Below, piece by piece: positions 19,945 to 32,500 of a DNA stretch of 40,168 nucleotides (its first letter is position 1; each line of letters begins with the position of its first letter). Both the position numbers and the translations under genes were made by a program. Origin of the DNA: Nemertoderma westbladi (taxonomy: Eukaryota > Xenacoelomorpha > Nemertodermatida > Nemertodermatidae); the NCBI GenBank assembly GCA_032718475.1, contig JAUCBJ010002192.1:1-40168 (forward strand), given 5' to 3'. Below the pieces are notes generated by a model, which saw only the letters and a program-made list of their open reading frames with translations, was not told the DNA's origin and made no database searches.

Positions 19945-22280
19945 AAACTATCTTCACACAAAGAAATAATTTTATTAATTTTAGATTCAGTTGTTCCGTT
20001 TCCTTGGAATTGGCAAATCCCCAAACCTCCGTCCCCGATTTATCATCCCGATTTTGGGGTATATTCTCCGAGCTAAACAGTAACAATTGAAGAATAAACG
20101 AATTTGGTTATTCCTTTAATTGCTATTTAATTGACCTTCTTACTTTAGTCTCGGCCACGGACGTAACTGAGAAGCTACTGTGTGTGCGGTATATTAGAGC
20201 GAACAAATTTATTACACCCCCCCCCCCCCCGCCCCTCATTATAAAAAATACTGGGATCAAATGAGTTTCAAGAAACTTTCTTGGAATAGTAAATGTGACA
20301 CCGAATAATAGAGTGTTATAATAGGGATTAATCAGCTGACGCGAGGGTTGCTTTTCCCTAAAACCTAACGCTAAATAACATAAGTAGCACAAAATAATTA
20401 TGGTATTTTTAATCCATTCGCGTAATCTTTGATTAAGATTCACGGATAATCTGAGTTGATAATTAGAAATAATATATCAGATTGCGTTTAGAACAGGGAT
20501 AAAGGGAAGATGTTTTGAATTTTAATCAAAATTCAGAATTGGCGAACAATAAATCCCTTTGATTTTTTTCTTTCTGGGTTTTACTTGTATTAAATTTTTC
20601 CCGTGTACAGTTGTAGACCAGAATGCTAATGGCACTCACCTTTGAACATTTTCTATTAGTAAGCCCATAGGCCTACAGTAAACCAATCTGCATCTGTTTT
20701 ATATTCTAAACATTTTTGCAAAGCAATGCACTGTTCCAACCTCATCATACTGCAGAGCATTTAAATTCATCGCAATAGACGGGTGCAAAAACGGCACAGA
20801 AATAGATATACTCTTCGCAAAATGAGTAAATTGAGTTTTATAAAATTTTTTAGAGATATAAGTGGAAACAATGTTCTAGAGCACGTATCAATTAGCAAAT
20901 CATATAAAACTATCTAGTAAAAAATAGTGCTATGACAAAAAATATTTTTTCTAGAAGATTCATTAGTGTTAATGAGGGGGGGAGGGGGGGGGGGGGGGGG
21001 GGGGGTGGGGTAACAAACAATACAGAAACACCTTTAACACGTTTGTTACTCGAGACCTATCAGCGAGCTAGTAAAAGGCCTGTGGCCGAAATATTGCTCA
21101 ATTTGCCAATTTTGGTTACTTGACGGTCAGTCTCCCCTTATCTATTATTATGATTTCAACAGTAACTCGGGCGCGACAACTCCTCTCAACATCAGTTTTC
21201 TCATAATTTTTCTCAAACTCAAGTTATTACCCAAAACGTAAGAGCTAGTCTGATTTTTGACAAGCCTTCGAGCAGCACTATATTTCACAATTGTACGGGG
21301 CCCTTTTCATAAAAAAGGCTCTCACGGTACAGATGTTTAAAATTGCTAAAACATTGTTTTACTAGTTAACTGTTTAGCAAGCATGAAAAAATTCGTTGAA
21401 ATTCATTCATTTTTGACAAAGTTATAGTTTAACATAGAAAAATAGTATTATCTAAAATAGCGGGAAGGTTTGAATTGTTCTTTAAACTTTAATTAAACAC
21501 CCATATCTCAGAATGAAGATTTTTCATGAAAAACGCTATTTATCCGCCAATTTTAACTGAAATGAGTTGTAATTTGGTACACTTGTTAACATTACCCTTC
21601 TACATTCTTCTTCTGAGCAAATTTAGTTGGAAATGCCCTGGAGCCTTTTTATATCAAAAAGACCCAAAAAAGCGCCAATATTTGGGGCCTTTTAGTTATA
21701 AAAAGCTCCAGATTATTTGAGGTAAAATTTGTTCAGAAGAATTGGATGCAGTTTTCTTCTGAAGATATATTCAAAATTTCGACAAATTTCAACAAACATT
21801 GGTGGAGAAATAGCCCTTGGCGCAAAAAGGCACCTTTGGCCAATACGGAGCCATTTTGGGGCCAATTTTAAAAATATTTGGTTTGGTTATTCTCACACAG
21901 TCCAGACGATGCTTAGTAGCACAAAAATAATTTTCCCCCAATTTTAGGGTCCAGAGACACAAAAATATGAGGTTCAATTTAGGGGTGCTACCCCCCCCCC
22001 CCTTCTTAAACAAATTGCAATTGTAATATGTTATAGAACACAACATTTAAATATCAGACAAGTACGAGCTTGTCGAAAGAATATAGAAGAGTTCTTGTAG
22101 GTCTACATTACAGTAGGGCCTATATTTTATTTTAGAACGTTTTATATTAAACAAACCACCACCTCCTTTTTTTAATAACTGCTACAAAATATTGTAGGAA
22201 GATAGTGGACACCTTTCTTTCTACTGGCCTCGCCGGATTTTCAATTATTGCAAATTATTTAGCTACATAAAGAACAATCC
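19945..22280. other. Intergenic, with C/G homopolymer tracts
   Basis: No gene is recognised. There is a C run at 20217-20230 and G runs at 20976-21005. Their flanks (ATTACACCCC...CCTCATTA and TAATGAGG...GGGTAACA) are related in inverted orientation, suggesting two diverged copies of one repeat. There is another C run at 21991-22002. Short open frames at 20123-20443, 21526-21720 and 21729-22046 have no recognisable domain. Confidence 0.45.
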
Positions 22281-22281
22281 G

Positions 22282-22860
22282 TTAAAATTTGGATTCATTT
22301 TTCGCATAGAAACCGCCTGCAAGAAAGGTGGCCTTGTTATTCACCGCCATTGTGAACTGCGTGATAACATCATCGGCGATCTGGCATACGGGAACCAGTT
22401 GTGAGGGAGCAACTAGAGGATGGTGATGAATCCGGACTGCGCTGCGCTGCGATGATAAGGGGAGCACTAAAGCGGTGCAGTGAGTAGGTTAACCAACCTT
22501 GATGCAGCGCCGACTCATACTTGAATCGCTCTCCCATGTCCGTACTCGAAGGTGCGGCGGAGGAGAAGAAGCTACACTGCTGCTGTCACAGCACGTCGCG
22601 GAGACATCTCCCCATGTGTGGCTTCTTGTGAAGGATTCATGGCCCCACAAGACAAGATACTGCTCCGTAATTGCCACACAACTGACCCACTCTTGGAGTA
22701 AACCTTACTCAACAGTAATGGGCTGGGTTCGAGCGCGAATCATGTTCGCCATCATCCGAGGGACGACTCATTGCCTGAGAGGGTCCCATACCAAGTGGCG
22801 CAGTGGGCTGGGGATTGAGGACGGTGCGGGTCTCGCAATTTTTTTCGGAAGTTGAAAGGG
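22282..22860 (+). other. GC-richer, coding-like relic, possibly transposon-derived
   Basis: An open frame of 118 codons (22499-22855) ends with MGWVRARIMFAIIRGTTHCL followed by RGSHTKWRSGLG. A pattern of Trp-x-Arg...Phe-Ala...Arg...Cys-Leu-Arg-Gly recurs, to my recollection, in transposon-encoded recombinase-like proteins of invertebrates. I could not name the family. The GC content is higher than in the neighbouring sequence. It may also be a chance frame. Confidence 0.3.
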
Positions 22861-23199
22861 AAGTCTAAAATACATCTAAAAATGGTTGATGTATTAAGGG
22901 ATATGGTGTAATAATAAAGCTAGGCATTTGATTATCGTCAGAAAATATTTAGAACATTTGTTTAAATACATGAAAGAAAATATTACAATGTTCTAAACAA
23001 AATTGCGAACATTAATAATGACCAGAAGAATATAATAATGACCATAAGAATAAGAATAATGCTACGTTATTTGAGAGAAAATCGCAAATATTGCGGCAAT
23101 TGCAAAATTTGCGAAATTTCAATTTCTGTGCCATATTCCAAAATAGCTTAATTAGTTCCCTCGTTTTTATCTCAACATTAATTTCCCTAATTCCTATTT
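22861..23199. other. Intergenic, AT-rich
   Basis: Contains an imperfect short duplication, AATAATGACCAGAAGAATAT then AATAATGACCATAAGAATAA (near 23010-23060). No gene is seen. Confidence 0.5.
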
Positions 23200-26100
23200 A
23201 ACGTAAACGTAAACAGTTCCTTTAATTTCTATTGTGTGTGTCTAAACGTAAACAGTTCCTTTAATTTCTATTGTGTGTGTCTAAACGTAAACAGTTCCTT
23301 TAATTTCTATTGTGTGTGTCTAAACGTAAACAGTTCCTTTAATTTCTATTGTGTGTGTCTAAACGTAAACAGTTCCTTTAATTTCTATTGTGTGTGTCTA
23401 AACGTAAACAGTTCCTTTAATTTCTATTGTGTGTGTCTAAACGTAAACAGTTCCTTTAATTTCTATTGTGTGTGTCTAAACGTAAACAGTTCCTTTAATT
23501 TCTATTGTGTGTGTCTAAACGTAAACAGTTCCTTTAATTTCTATTGTGTGTGTCTAAACGTAAACAGTTCCTTTAATTTCTATTGTGTGTGTCTAAACGT
23601 AAACAGTTCCTTTAATTTCTATTGTGTGTGTCTAAACGTAAACAGTTCCTTTAATTTCTATTGTGTGTGTCTAAACGTAAACAGTTCCTTTAATTTCTAT
23701 TGTGTGTGTCTAAACGTAAACAGTTCCTTTAATTTCTATTGTGTGTGTCTAAACGTAAACAGTTCCTTTAATTTCTATTGTGTGTGTCTAAACGTAAACA
23801 GTTCCTTTAATTTCTATTGTGTGTGTCTAAACGTAAACAGTTCCTTTAATTTCTATTGTGTGTGTCTAAACGTAAACAGTTCCTTTAATTTCTATTGTGT
23901 GTGTCTAAACGTAAACAGTTCCTTTAATTTCTATTGTGTGTGTCTAAACGTAAACAGTTCCTTTAATTTCTATTGTGTGTGTCTAAACGTAAACAGTTCC
24001 TTTAATTTCTATTGTGTGTGTCTAAACGTAAACAGTTCCTTTAATTTCTATTGTGTGTGTCTAAACGTAAACAGTTCCTTTAATTTCTATTGTGTGTGTC
24101 TAAACGTAAACAGTTCCTTTAATTTCTATTGTGTGTGTCTAAACGTAAACAGTTCCTTTAATTTCTATTGTGTGTGTCTAAACGTAAACAGTTCCTTTAA
24201 TTTCTATTGTGTGTGTCTAAACGTAAACAGTTCCTTTAATTTCTATTGTGTGTGTCTAAACGTAAACAGTTCCTTTAATTTCTATTGTGTGTGTCTAAAC
24301 GTAAACAGTTCCTTTAATTTCTATTGTGTGTGTCTAAACGTAAACAGTTCCTTTAATTTCTATTGTGTGTGTCTAAACGTAAACAGTTCCTTTAATTTCT
24401 ATTGTGTGTGTCTAAACGTAAACAGTTCCTTTAATTTCTATTGTGTGTGTCTAAACGTAAACAGTTCCTTTAATTTCTATTGTGTGTGTCTAAACGTAAA
24501 CAGTTCCTTTAATTTCTATTGTGTGTGTCTAAACGTAAACAGTTCCTTTAATTTCTATTGTGTGTGTCTAAACGTAAACAGTTCCTTTAATTTCTATTGT
24601 GTGTGTCTAAACGTAAACAGTTCCTTTAATTTCTATTGTGTGTGTCTAAACGTAAACAGTTCCTTTAATTTCTATTGTGTGTGTCTAAACGTAAACAGTT
24701 CCTTTAATTTCTATTGTGTGTGTCTAAACGTAAACAGTTCCTTTAATTTCTATTGTGTGTGTCTAAACGTAAACAGTTCCTTTAATTTCTATTGTGTGTG
24801 TCTAAACGTAAACAGTTCCTTTAATTTCTATTGTGTGTGTCTAAACGTAAACAGTTCCTTTAATTTCTATTGTGTGTGTCTAAACGTAAACAGTTCCTTT
24901 AATTTCTATTGTGTGTGTCTAAACGTAAACAGTTCCTTTAATTTCTATTGTGTGTGTCTAAACGTAAACAGTTCCTTTAATTTCTATTGTGTGTGTCTAA
25001 ACGTAAACAGTTCCTTTAATTTCTATTGTGTGTGTCTAAACGTAAACAGTTCCTTTAATTTCTATTGTGTGTGTCTAAACGTAAACAGTTCCTTTAATTT
25101 CTATTGTGTGTGTCTAAACGTAAACAGTTCCTTTAATTTCTATTGTGTGTGTCTAAACGTAAACAGTTCCTTTAATTTCTATTGTGTGTGTCTAAACGTA
25201 AACAGTTCCTTTAATTTCTATTGTGTGTGTCTAAACGTAAACAGTTCCTTTAATTTCTATTGTGTGTGTCTAAACGTAAACAGTTCCTTTAATTTCTATT
25301 GTGTGTGTCTAAACGTAAACAGTTCCTTTAATTTCTATTGTGTGTGTCTAAACGTAAACAGTTCCTTTAATTTCTATTGTGTGTGTCTAAACGTAAACAG
25401 TTCCTTTAATTTCTATTGTGTGTGTCTAAACGTAAACAGTTCCTTTAATTTCTATTGTGTGTGTCTAAACGTAAACAGTTCCTTTAATTTCTATTGTGTG
25501 TGTCTAAACGTAAACAGTTCCTTTAATTTCTATTGTGTGTGTCTAAACGTAAACAGTTCCTTTAATTTCTATTGTGTGTGTCTAAACGTAAACAGTTCCT
25601 TTAATAATTTCTATTGTGTGTGTCTAAACGTAAACAGTTCCTTTAATTTCTATTGTGTGTGTCTAAACGTAAACAGTTCCTTTAATTTCTATTGTGTGTG
25701 TCTAAACGTAAACAGTTCCTTTAATTTCTATTGTGTGTGTCTAAACGTAAACAGTTCCTTTAATTTCTATTGTGTGTGTCTAAACGTAAACAGTTCCTTT
25801 AATTTCTATTGTGTGTGTCTAAACGTAAACAGTTCCTTTAATAATTTCTATTGTGTGTGTCTAAACGTAAACAGTTCCTTTAATTTCTATTGTGTGTGTC
25901 TAAACGTAAACAGTTCCTTTAATTTCTATTGTGTGTGTCTAAACGTAAACAGTTTCTTTAATTTCTATTGTGTGTGTCTAAACGTAAACAGTTCCTTTAA
26001 TTTCTATTGTGTGTGTCTAAACGTAAACAGTTCCTTTAATTTCTATTGTGTGTGTCTAACGTAAACAGTTCCTTTAATTTCTATTGTGTGTGTCTAAACG

Positions 26101-29030
26101 TAAACAGTTCCTTTAATTTCTATTGTGTGTGTCTAAACGTAAACAGTTCCTTTAATTTCTATTGTGTGTGTCTAAACGTAAACAGTTCCTTTAATTTCTA
26201 TTGTGTGTTTCTAAACGTAAACAGTTCCTTTAATTTCTATTGTGTGTGTCTAAACGTAAACAGTTCCTTTAATTTCTATTGTGTGTGTCTAAACGTAAAC
26301 AGTTCCTTTAATTTCTATTGTGTGTTTCTAAACGTAAACAGTTCCTTTAATTTCTATTGTGTGTGTCTAAACGTAAACAGTTCCTTTAATTTCTATTGTG
26401 TGTGTCTAAACGAAACAGTTCCTTTAATTTCTATTGTGTGTTTCTAAACGTAAACAGTTCCTTTAATTTCTATTGTGTGTGTCTAAACGTAAACAGTTCC
26501 TTTAATTTCTATTGTGTGTGTCTAAACGTAAACAGTTCCTTTAATTTCTATTGTGTGTGTCTAAACGTAAACAGTTCCTTTAATTTCTATTGTGTGTGTC
26601 TAAACGTAAACAGTTCCTTTAATTTCTATTGTGTGTGTCTAAACGTAAACAGTTCCTTTAATTTCTATTGTGTGTGTCTAAACGTAAACAGTTCCTTTAA
26701 TTTCTATTGTGTGTGTCTAAACGTAAACAGTTCCTTTAATTTCTATTGTGTGTGTCTAAACGTAAACAGTTCCTTTAATTTCTATTGTGTGTGTCTAAAC
26801 GTAAACAGTTCCTTTAATTTCTATTGTGTGTGTCTAACGTAAACAGTTCCTTTAATTTCTATTGTGTGTGTCTAACGTAAACAGTTCCTTTAATTTCTAT
26901 TGTGTGTGTCTAAACGTAAACAGTTCCTTTAATTTCTATTGTGTGTGTCTAAACGTAAACAGTTCCTTTAATTTCTATTGTGTGTGTCTAAACGTAAACA
27001 GTTCCTTTAATTTCTATTGTGTGTATCTAAACGTAAACAGCTCCTTTAATTTCTATTGTGTGTGTCTAAACGTAAACAGTTCCTTTAATTTCTATTGTGT
27101 GTGTCTAAACGTAAACAGTTCCTTTAATTTCTATTGTGTGTGTCTAAACGTAAACAGTTCCTTTAATTTCTATTGTGTGTGTCTAAACGTAAACAGTTCC
27201 TTTAATTTCTATTGTGTGTGTCTAAACGTAAACAGTTCCTTTAATTTCTATTGTGTGTGTCTAACGTAAACAGTTCCTTTAATTTCTATTGTGTGTGTCT
27301 AACGTAAACAGTTCCTTTAATTTCTATTGTGTGTGTCTAAACGTAAACAGTTCCTTTAATTTCTATTGTGTGTGTCTAAACGTAAACAGTTCCTTTAATT
27401 TCTATTGTGTGTTTCTAAACGTAAACAGTTCCTTTAATTTCTATTGTGTGTGTCTAAACGTAAACAGTTCCTTTAATTTCTATTGTGTGTGTCTAAACGT
27501 AAACAGTTCCTTTAATTTCTATTGTGTGTTTCTAAACGTAAACAGTTCCTTTAATTTCTATTGTGTGTGTCTAAACGTAAACAGTTCCTTTAATTTCTAT
27601 TGTGTGTGTCTAAACGTAAACAGTTCCTTTAATTTCTATTGTGTGTTTCTAAACGTAAAGAGTTCCTTTAATTTCTATTGTGTGTGTCTAAACGTAAACA
27701 GTTCCTTTAATTTCTATTGTGTGTGTCTAAACGTAAACAGTTCCTTTAATTTCTATTGTGTGTGTCTAAACGTAAACAGTTCCTTTAATTTCTATTGTGT
27801 GTTTCTAAACGTAAACAGTTCCTTTAATTTCTATTGTGTGTGTCTAAACGTAAACAGTTCCTTTAATTTCTATTGTGTGTGTCTAAACGTAAACAGTTCC
27901 TTTAATTTCTATTGTGTGTTTCTAAACGTAAACAGTTCCTTTAATTTCTATTGTGTGTGTCTAAACGTAAACAGTTCCTTTAATTTCTATTGTGTGTTTC
28001 TAAACGTAAAGAGTTCCTTTAATTTCTATTGTGTGTGTCTAAACGTAAACAGTTCCTTTAATTTCTATTGTGTGTGTCTAAACGTAAACAGTTCCTTTAA
28101 TTTCTATTGTGTGTGTCTAAACGTAAACAGTTCCTTTAATTTCTATTGTGTGTGTCTAAACGTAAACAGTTCCTTTAATTTCTATTGTGTGTGTCTAAAC
28201 GTAAACAGTTCCTTTAATTTCTATTGTGTGTGTCTAAACGTAAACAGTTCCTTTAATTTCTATTGTGTGTGTCTAAACGTAAACAGTTCCTTTAATTTCT
28301 ATTGTGTGTGTCTAACGTAAACAGTTCCTTTAATTTCTATTGTGTGTGTCTAACGTAAACAGTTCCTTTAATTTCTATTGTGTGTGTCTAAACGTAAACA
28401 GTTCCTTTAATTTCTATTGTGTGTGTCTAAACGTAAACAGTTCCTTTAATTTCTATTGTGTGTGTCTAAACGTAAACAGTTCCTTTAATTTCTATTGTGT
28501 GTATCTAAACGTAAAGAGCTCCTTTAATTTCTATTGTGTGTGTCTAAACGTAAACAGTTCCTTTAATTTCTATTGTGTGTGTCTAAACGTAAACAGTTCC
28601 TTTAATTTCTATTGTGTGTGTCTAAACGTAAACAGTTCCTTTAATTTCTATTGTGTGTGTCTAAACGTAAACAGTTCCTTTAATTTCTATTGTGTGTGTC
28701 TAAACGTAAACAGTTCCTTTAATTTCTATTGTGTGTATCTAAACGTACAGCTCCTTTAATTTCTATTGTGTGTGTCTAAACGTAAACAGTTCCTTTAATT
28801 TCTATTGTGTGTGTCAAACGTAAACTGTTACTTTAATTTCTATTGTGTGTGTCAAACGTAAACAGTTCCTTTAATTTCTATTGTGTGTTTCTAAACGTAA
28901 ACAGTTCCTTTAATTTCTATTGTGTATGTCTAAACGTAAACAGTTCCTTTAATTCCTATTGTGTGTTTCTCAAACAGTTCCAGTTCGTTTGATTCCTATT
29001 GTGTTTTTCCTATAAATAGTTCCCATAGTT
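23200..29030. repeat. 39-bp minisatellite, about 149 copies
   Basis: The unit reads AAACGTAAACAGTTCCTTTA followed by ATTTCTATTGTGTGTGTCT. Roughly the first 60 copies are identical. Later copies carry recurrent variants: TGTTTCT for TGTGTCT, TCTAACG for TCTAAACG, GTATCT, and AAAGAG for AAACAG. The last few (28815-29030) are strongly degraded. Because 39 is divisible by three and one frame lacks stops, a 942-codon frame with a 13-residue repeat appears. It has no start-proximal or C-terminal unique sequence and is not considered a gene. Confidence 0.95.
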
Positions 29031-29566
29031 GATCTAGGCCGTTCCCATATTGTTGTACCGGTATGTTATTGAATAGTTACGGTAATTCATATTATCTGTC
29101 TCATCACACTCCCGTCACTATACTCAACTTTCAGAATTTTCACTTCACATTTACTAATAATGTAAAAAAATTGTTAACATTTGTTAAAAAATTACTTATA
29201 AGTTTTTTTTTGTTATTTCGTATAGCTTCTTTGGTATTGTAGATTGATCCTAATTATTTATTTTTAGTTGTAAGGAAACTGAGCAATGGGATGCGTTGTA
29301 ATAATGTATTAGCGGTAGGTAATTAGGCATACTCTTGAGAAAAATTAATTGGCCAATCACGCTTCAGATATTTGTTCATTCTCAACCAATAAGGAACCAG
29401 TACAATAATTTGTAACATTTTTTTTCAATTTTTATATAAAATATAACAATTCATTTTTTCATTACATGGCCACAATCCAATCAATGATGTGATTTTGCAC
29501 GGATGATTTTACATTTAAATAATTTTACAAAACTGTTCTTCAAGCCGCACTGAAATACATCTAAAA
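29031..29566. other. Upstream region of the GPFRN-amide precursor gene
   Basis: AT-rich unique sequence between the 39-bp array and the start codon at 29567. TATATAAAATATAAC at about 29433-29447 is a possible TATA box 120-135 bases before the ATG. Several ATGs lie between the two (29466, 29484 and others) in very short frames, so the transcription start may be further downstream or the 5' end may be spliced. Confidence 0.4.
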
Positions 29567-32500
29567 ATGATTTCTCGGGGATCCGTTTATACAATAGCAG
29601 CCTTGTCTATAACAATATCAGGTAAGTGTCCAGTTTCTATATAAAATTTTGATTTTTAAAATGGTCATAAATTAGCTCCCAAATTCAAAATCAGTAATAT
29701 TCAAGTTTAAATTTGCCGTGTGTTCTCATCAACATTTACTCCTACGGTACATTTTCGTAGCAGTAGACGGAGGTCCGACACGGCAGTAGCCTAAGCGAAG
29801 ATTTAGAAAGTTTCTAAGTAAATTAATTTTAAAATATATTTTTTTTTTACATTCTTTCAATATTATTTATTATTTAATTATTTAAACAGGATATAAAATT
29901 ATTATTATTATGTAAAATTCTGGATGCACTGCACAGTAAACTGTGTACCAATATATTAAACTGTAGACCTCTATAGCTAGTAGAGTAGTTCCAGTTCGTC
30001 AATCGCCAACGTCTACCAATATATTAAACTGTTGATCTAGCTAGTAGAGTAGTTCCAGTTCGTCCATCGCCAACGTCTACCAATATATTAAACTGTTGAT
30101 CTAGCTAGTAGAGTAGTTCCAGTTCGTCCATCGCCAACGTCTACCAATATATTAAACTGTTGATCTAGCTAGTAGAGTAGTTCCAGTTCGTCCATCGCCA
30201 ACGTCTACCAATATATTAAACTGTTGATCTAGCTAGTAGAGTAGTTCCAGTTCGTCCATCGCCAACGTCTACCAATATATTAAACTGTTGATCTAGCTAG
30301 TAGAGTAGTTCCAGTTCGTCCATCGCCAACGTCTACCAATATATTAAACTGTTGATCTAGCTAGTAGAGTAGTTCCAGTTCGTCCATCGCCAACGTCTAC
30401 CAATATATTAAACTGTTGATCTAGCTAGTAGAGTAGTTCCAGTTCGTCCATCGCCAACGTCTACCAATATATTAAACTGTTGATCTAGCTAGTAGAGTAG
30501 TTCCAGTTCGTCCATCGCCAACGTCTACCAATATATTAAACTGTTGATCTAGCTAGTAGAGTAGTTCCAGTTCGTCCATCGCCAACGTCTACCAATATAT
30601 TAAACTGTTGATCTAGCTAGTAGAGTAGTTCCAGTTCGTCCATCGCCAACGTCTACCAATATATTAAACTGTTGATCTAGCTAGTAGAGTAGTTCCAGTT
30701 CGTCCATCGCCAACGTCTACCAATATATTAAACTGTTGATCTAGCTAGTAGAGTAGTTCCAGTTCGTCCATCGCCAACGTCTACCAATATATTAAACTGT
30801 TGATCTAGCTAGTAGAGTAGTTCCAGTTCGTCCATCGCCAACGTCTACCAATATATTAAACTGTTGATCTAGCTAGTAGAGTAGTTCCAGTTCGTCCATC
30901 GCCAACGTCTACCAATATATTAAACTGTTGATCTAGCTAGTAGAGTAGTTCCAGTTCGTCCATCGCCAACGTCTACCAATATATTAAACTGTTGATCTAG
31001 CTAGTAGAGTAGTTCCAGTTCGTCCAATCGCCAACGTCTACCAATATATTAAACTGTTGATCTAGCTAGTAGAGTAGTTCCAGTTCGTCAATCGCCAACG
31101 TCTACCAATATATTAAACTGTTGATCTAGCTAGTAGAGTAGTTCCAGTTCGTCCATCGCCAACGTCTACTTCTATTAGTTTCCGGATTACACCATGTGGT
31201 TTTCTTTCCCCACTATCCTCTGGATGATCCGTATTAACGGTTATTATCCCATTAACAACTGTAATTCTGCCAGTTAATAGTAGTTAATGTATTAGTGATT
31301 ATTAGTGGTTATTAATGTATTATTATAGTATGGTTAATAGTAGTTAATGTATTAGTGATTATTAGTGGTTATTAATGTATTATTATAGTATGGTTAATAG
31401 TAGTTAATGTATTAGTGATTATTAGTGGTTATTAATGTATTATTATAGTATGGTTAATAGTAGTTAATGTATTAGTGATTATTAGTGGTTATTAATGTAT
31501 TATTATAGTATGGTTAATAGTAGTTAATGTATTAGTGATTATTAGTGGTTATTAATGTATTATTATAGTATGGTTAATAGTAGTTAATGTATTAGTGATT
31601 ATTAGTGGTTATTAATGTATTATTATAGTATGGTTAATAGTAGTTAATGTATTAGTGATTATTAGTGGTTATTAATGTATTATTATAGTATGGTTAATAG
31701 TAGTTAATGTATTAGTGATTATTAGTGGTTATTAATGTATTATTATAGTATGGTTAATAGTAGTTAATGTATTAGTGATTATTAGTGGTTATTAATGTAT
31801 TATTATAGTATGGTTAATAGTAGTTAATGTATTAGTGATTATTAGTGGTTATTAATGTATTATTATAGTATGGTTAATAGTAGTTAATGTATTAGTGATT
31901 ATTAGTGGTTATTAATGTATTATTATAGTATGGTTAATAGTAGTTAATGTATTAGTGATTATTAGTGGTTATTAATGTATTATTATAGTATGGTTAATAG
32001 TAGTTAATGTATTAGTGATTATTAGTGGTTATTAATGTATTATTATAGTATGGTTAATAGTAGTTAATGTATTAGTGATTATTAGTGGTTATTAATGTAT
32101 TATTATAGTATGGTTAATAGTAGTTAATGTATTAGTGATTATTAGTGGTTATTAATGTATTATTATAGTATGGTTAATAGTAGTTAATGTATTAGTGATT
32201 ATTAGTGGTTATTAATGTATTATTATAGTATGGTTAATAGTAGTTAATGTATTAGTGATTATTAGTGGTTATTAATGTATTATTATAGTATGGTTAATAG
32301 TAGTTAATGTATTAGTGATTATTAGTGGTTATTAATGTATTATTATAGTATGGTTAATAGTAGTTAATGTATTAGTGATTATTAGTGGTTATTAATGTAT
32401 TATTATAGTATGGTTAATAGTAGTTAATGTATTAGTGATTATTAGTGGTTATTAATGTATTATTATAGTATGGTTAATAGTAGTTAATGTATTAGTGATT

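Noticed and set aside
23236-28759. Very long open frames (up to 942 codons) with a 13-residue repeat
   Set aside because: Product of a 39-bp tandem array whose period is divisible by three. There is no unique N- or C-terminal sequence, single-base indels simply restart the frame, and no plausible promoter or signal is seen.
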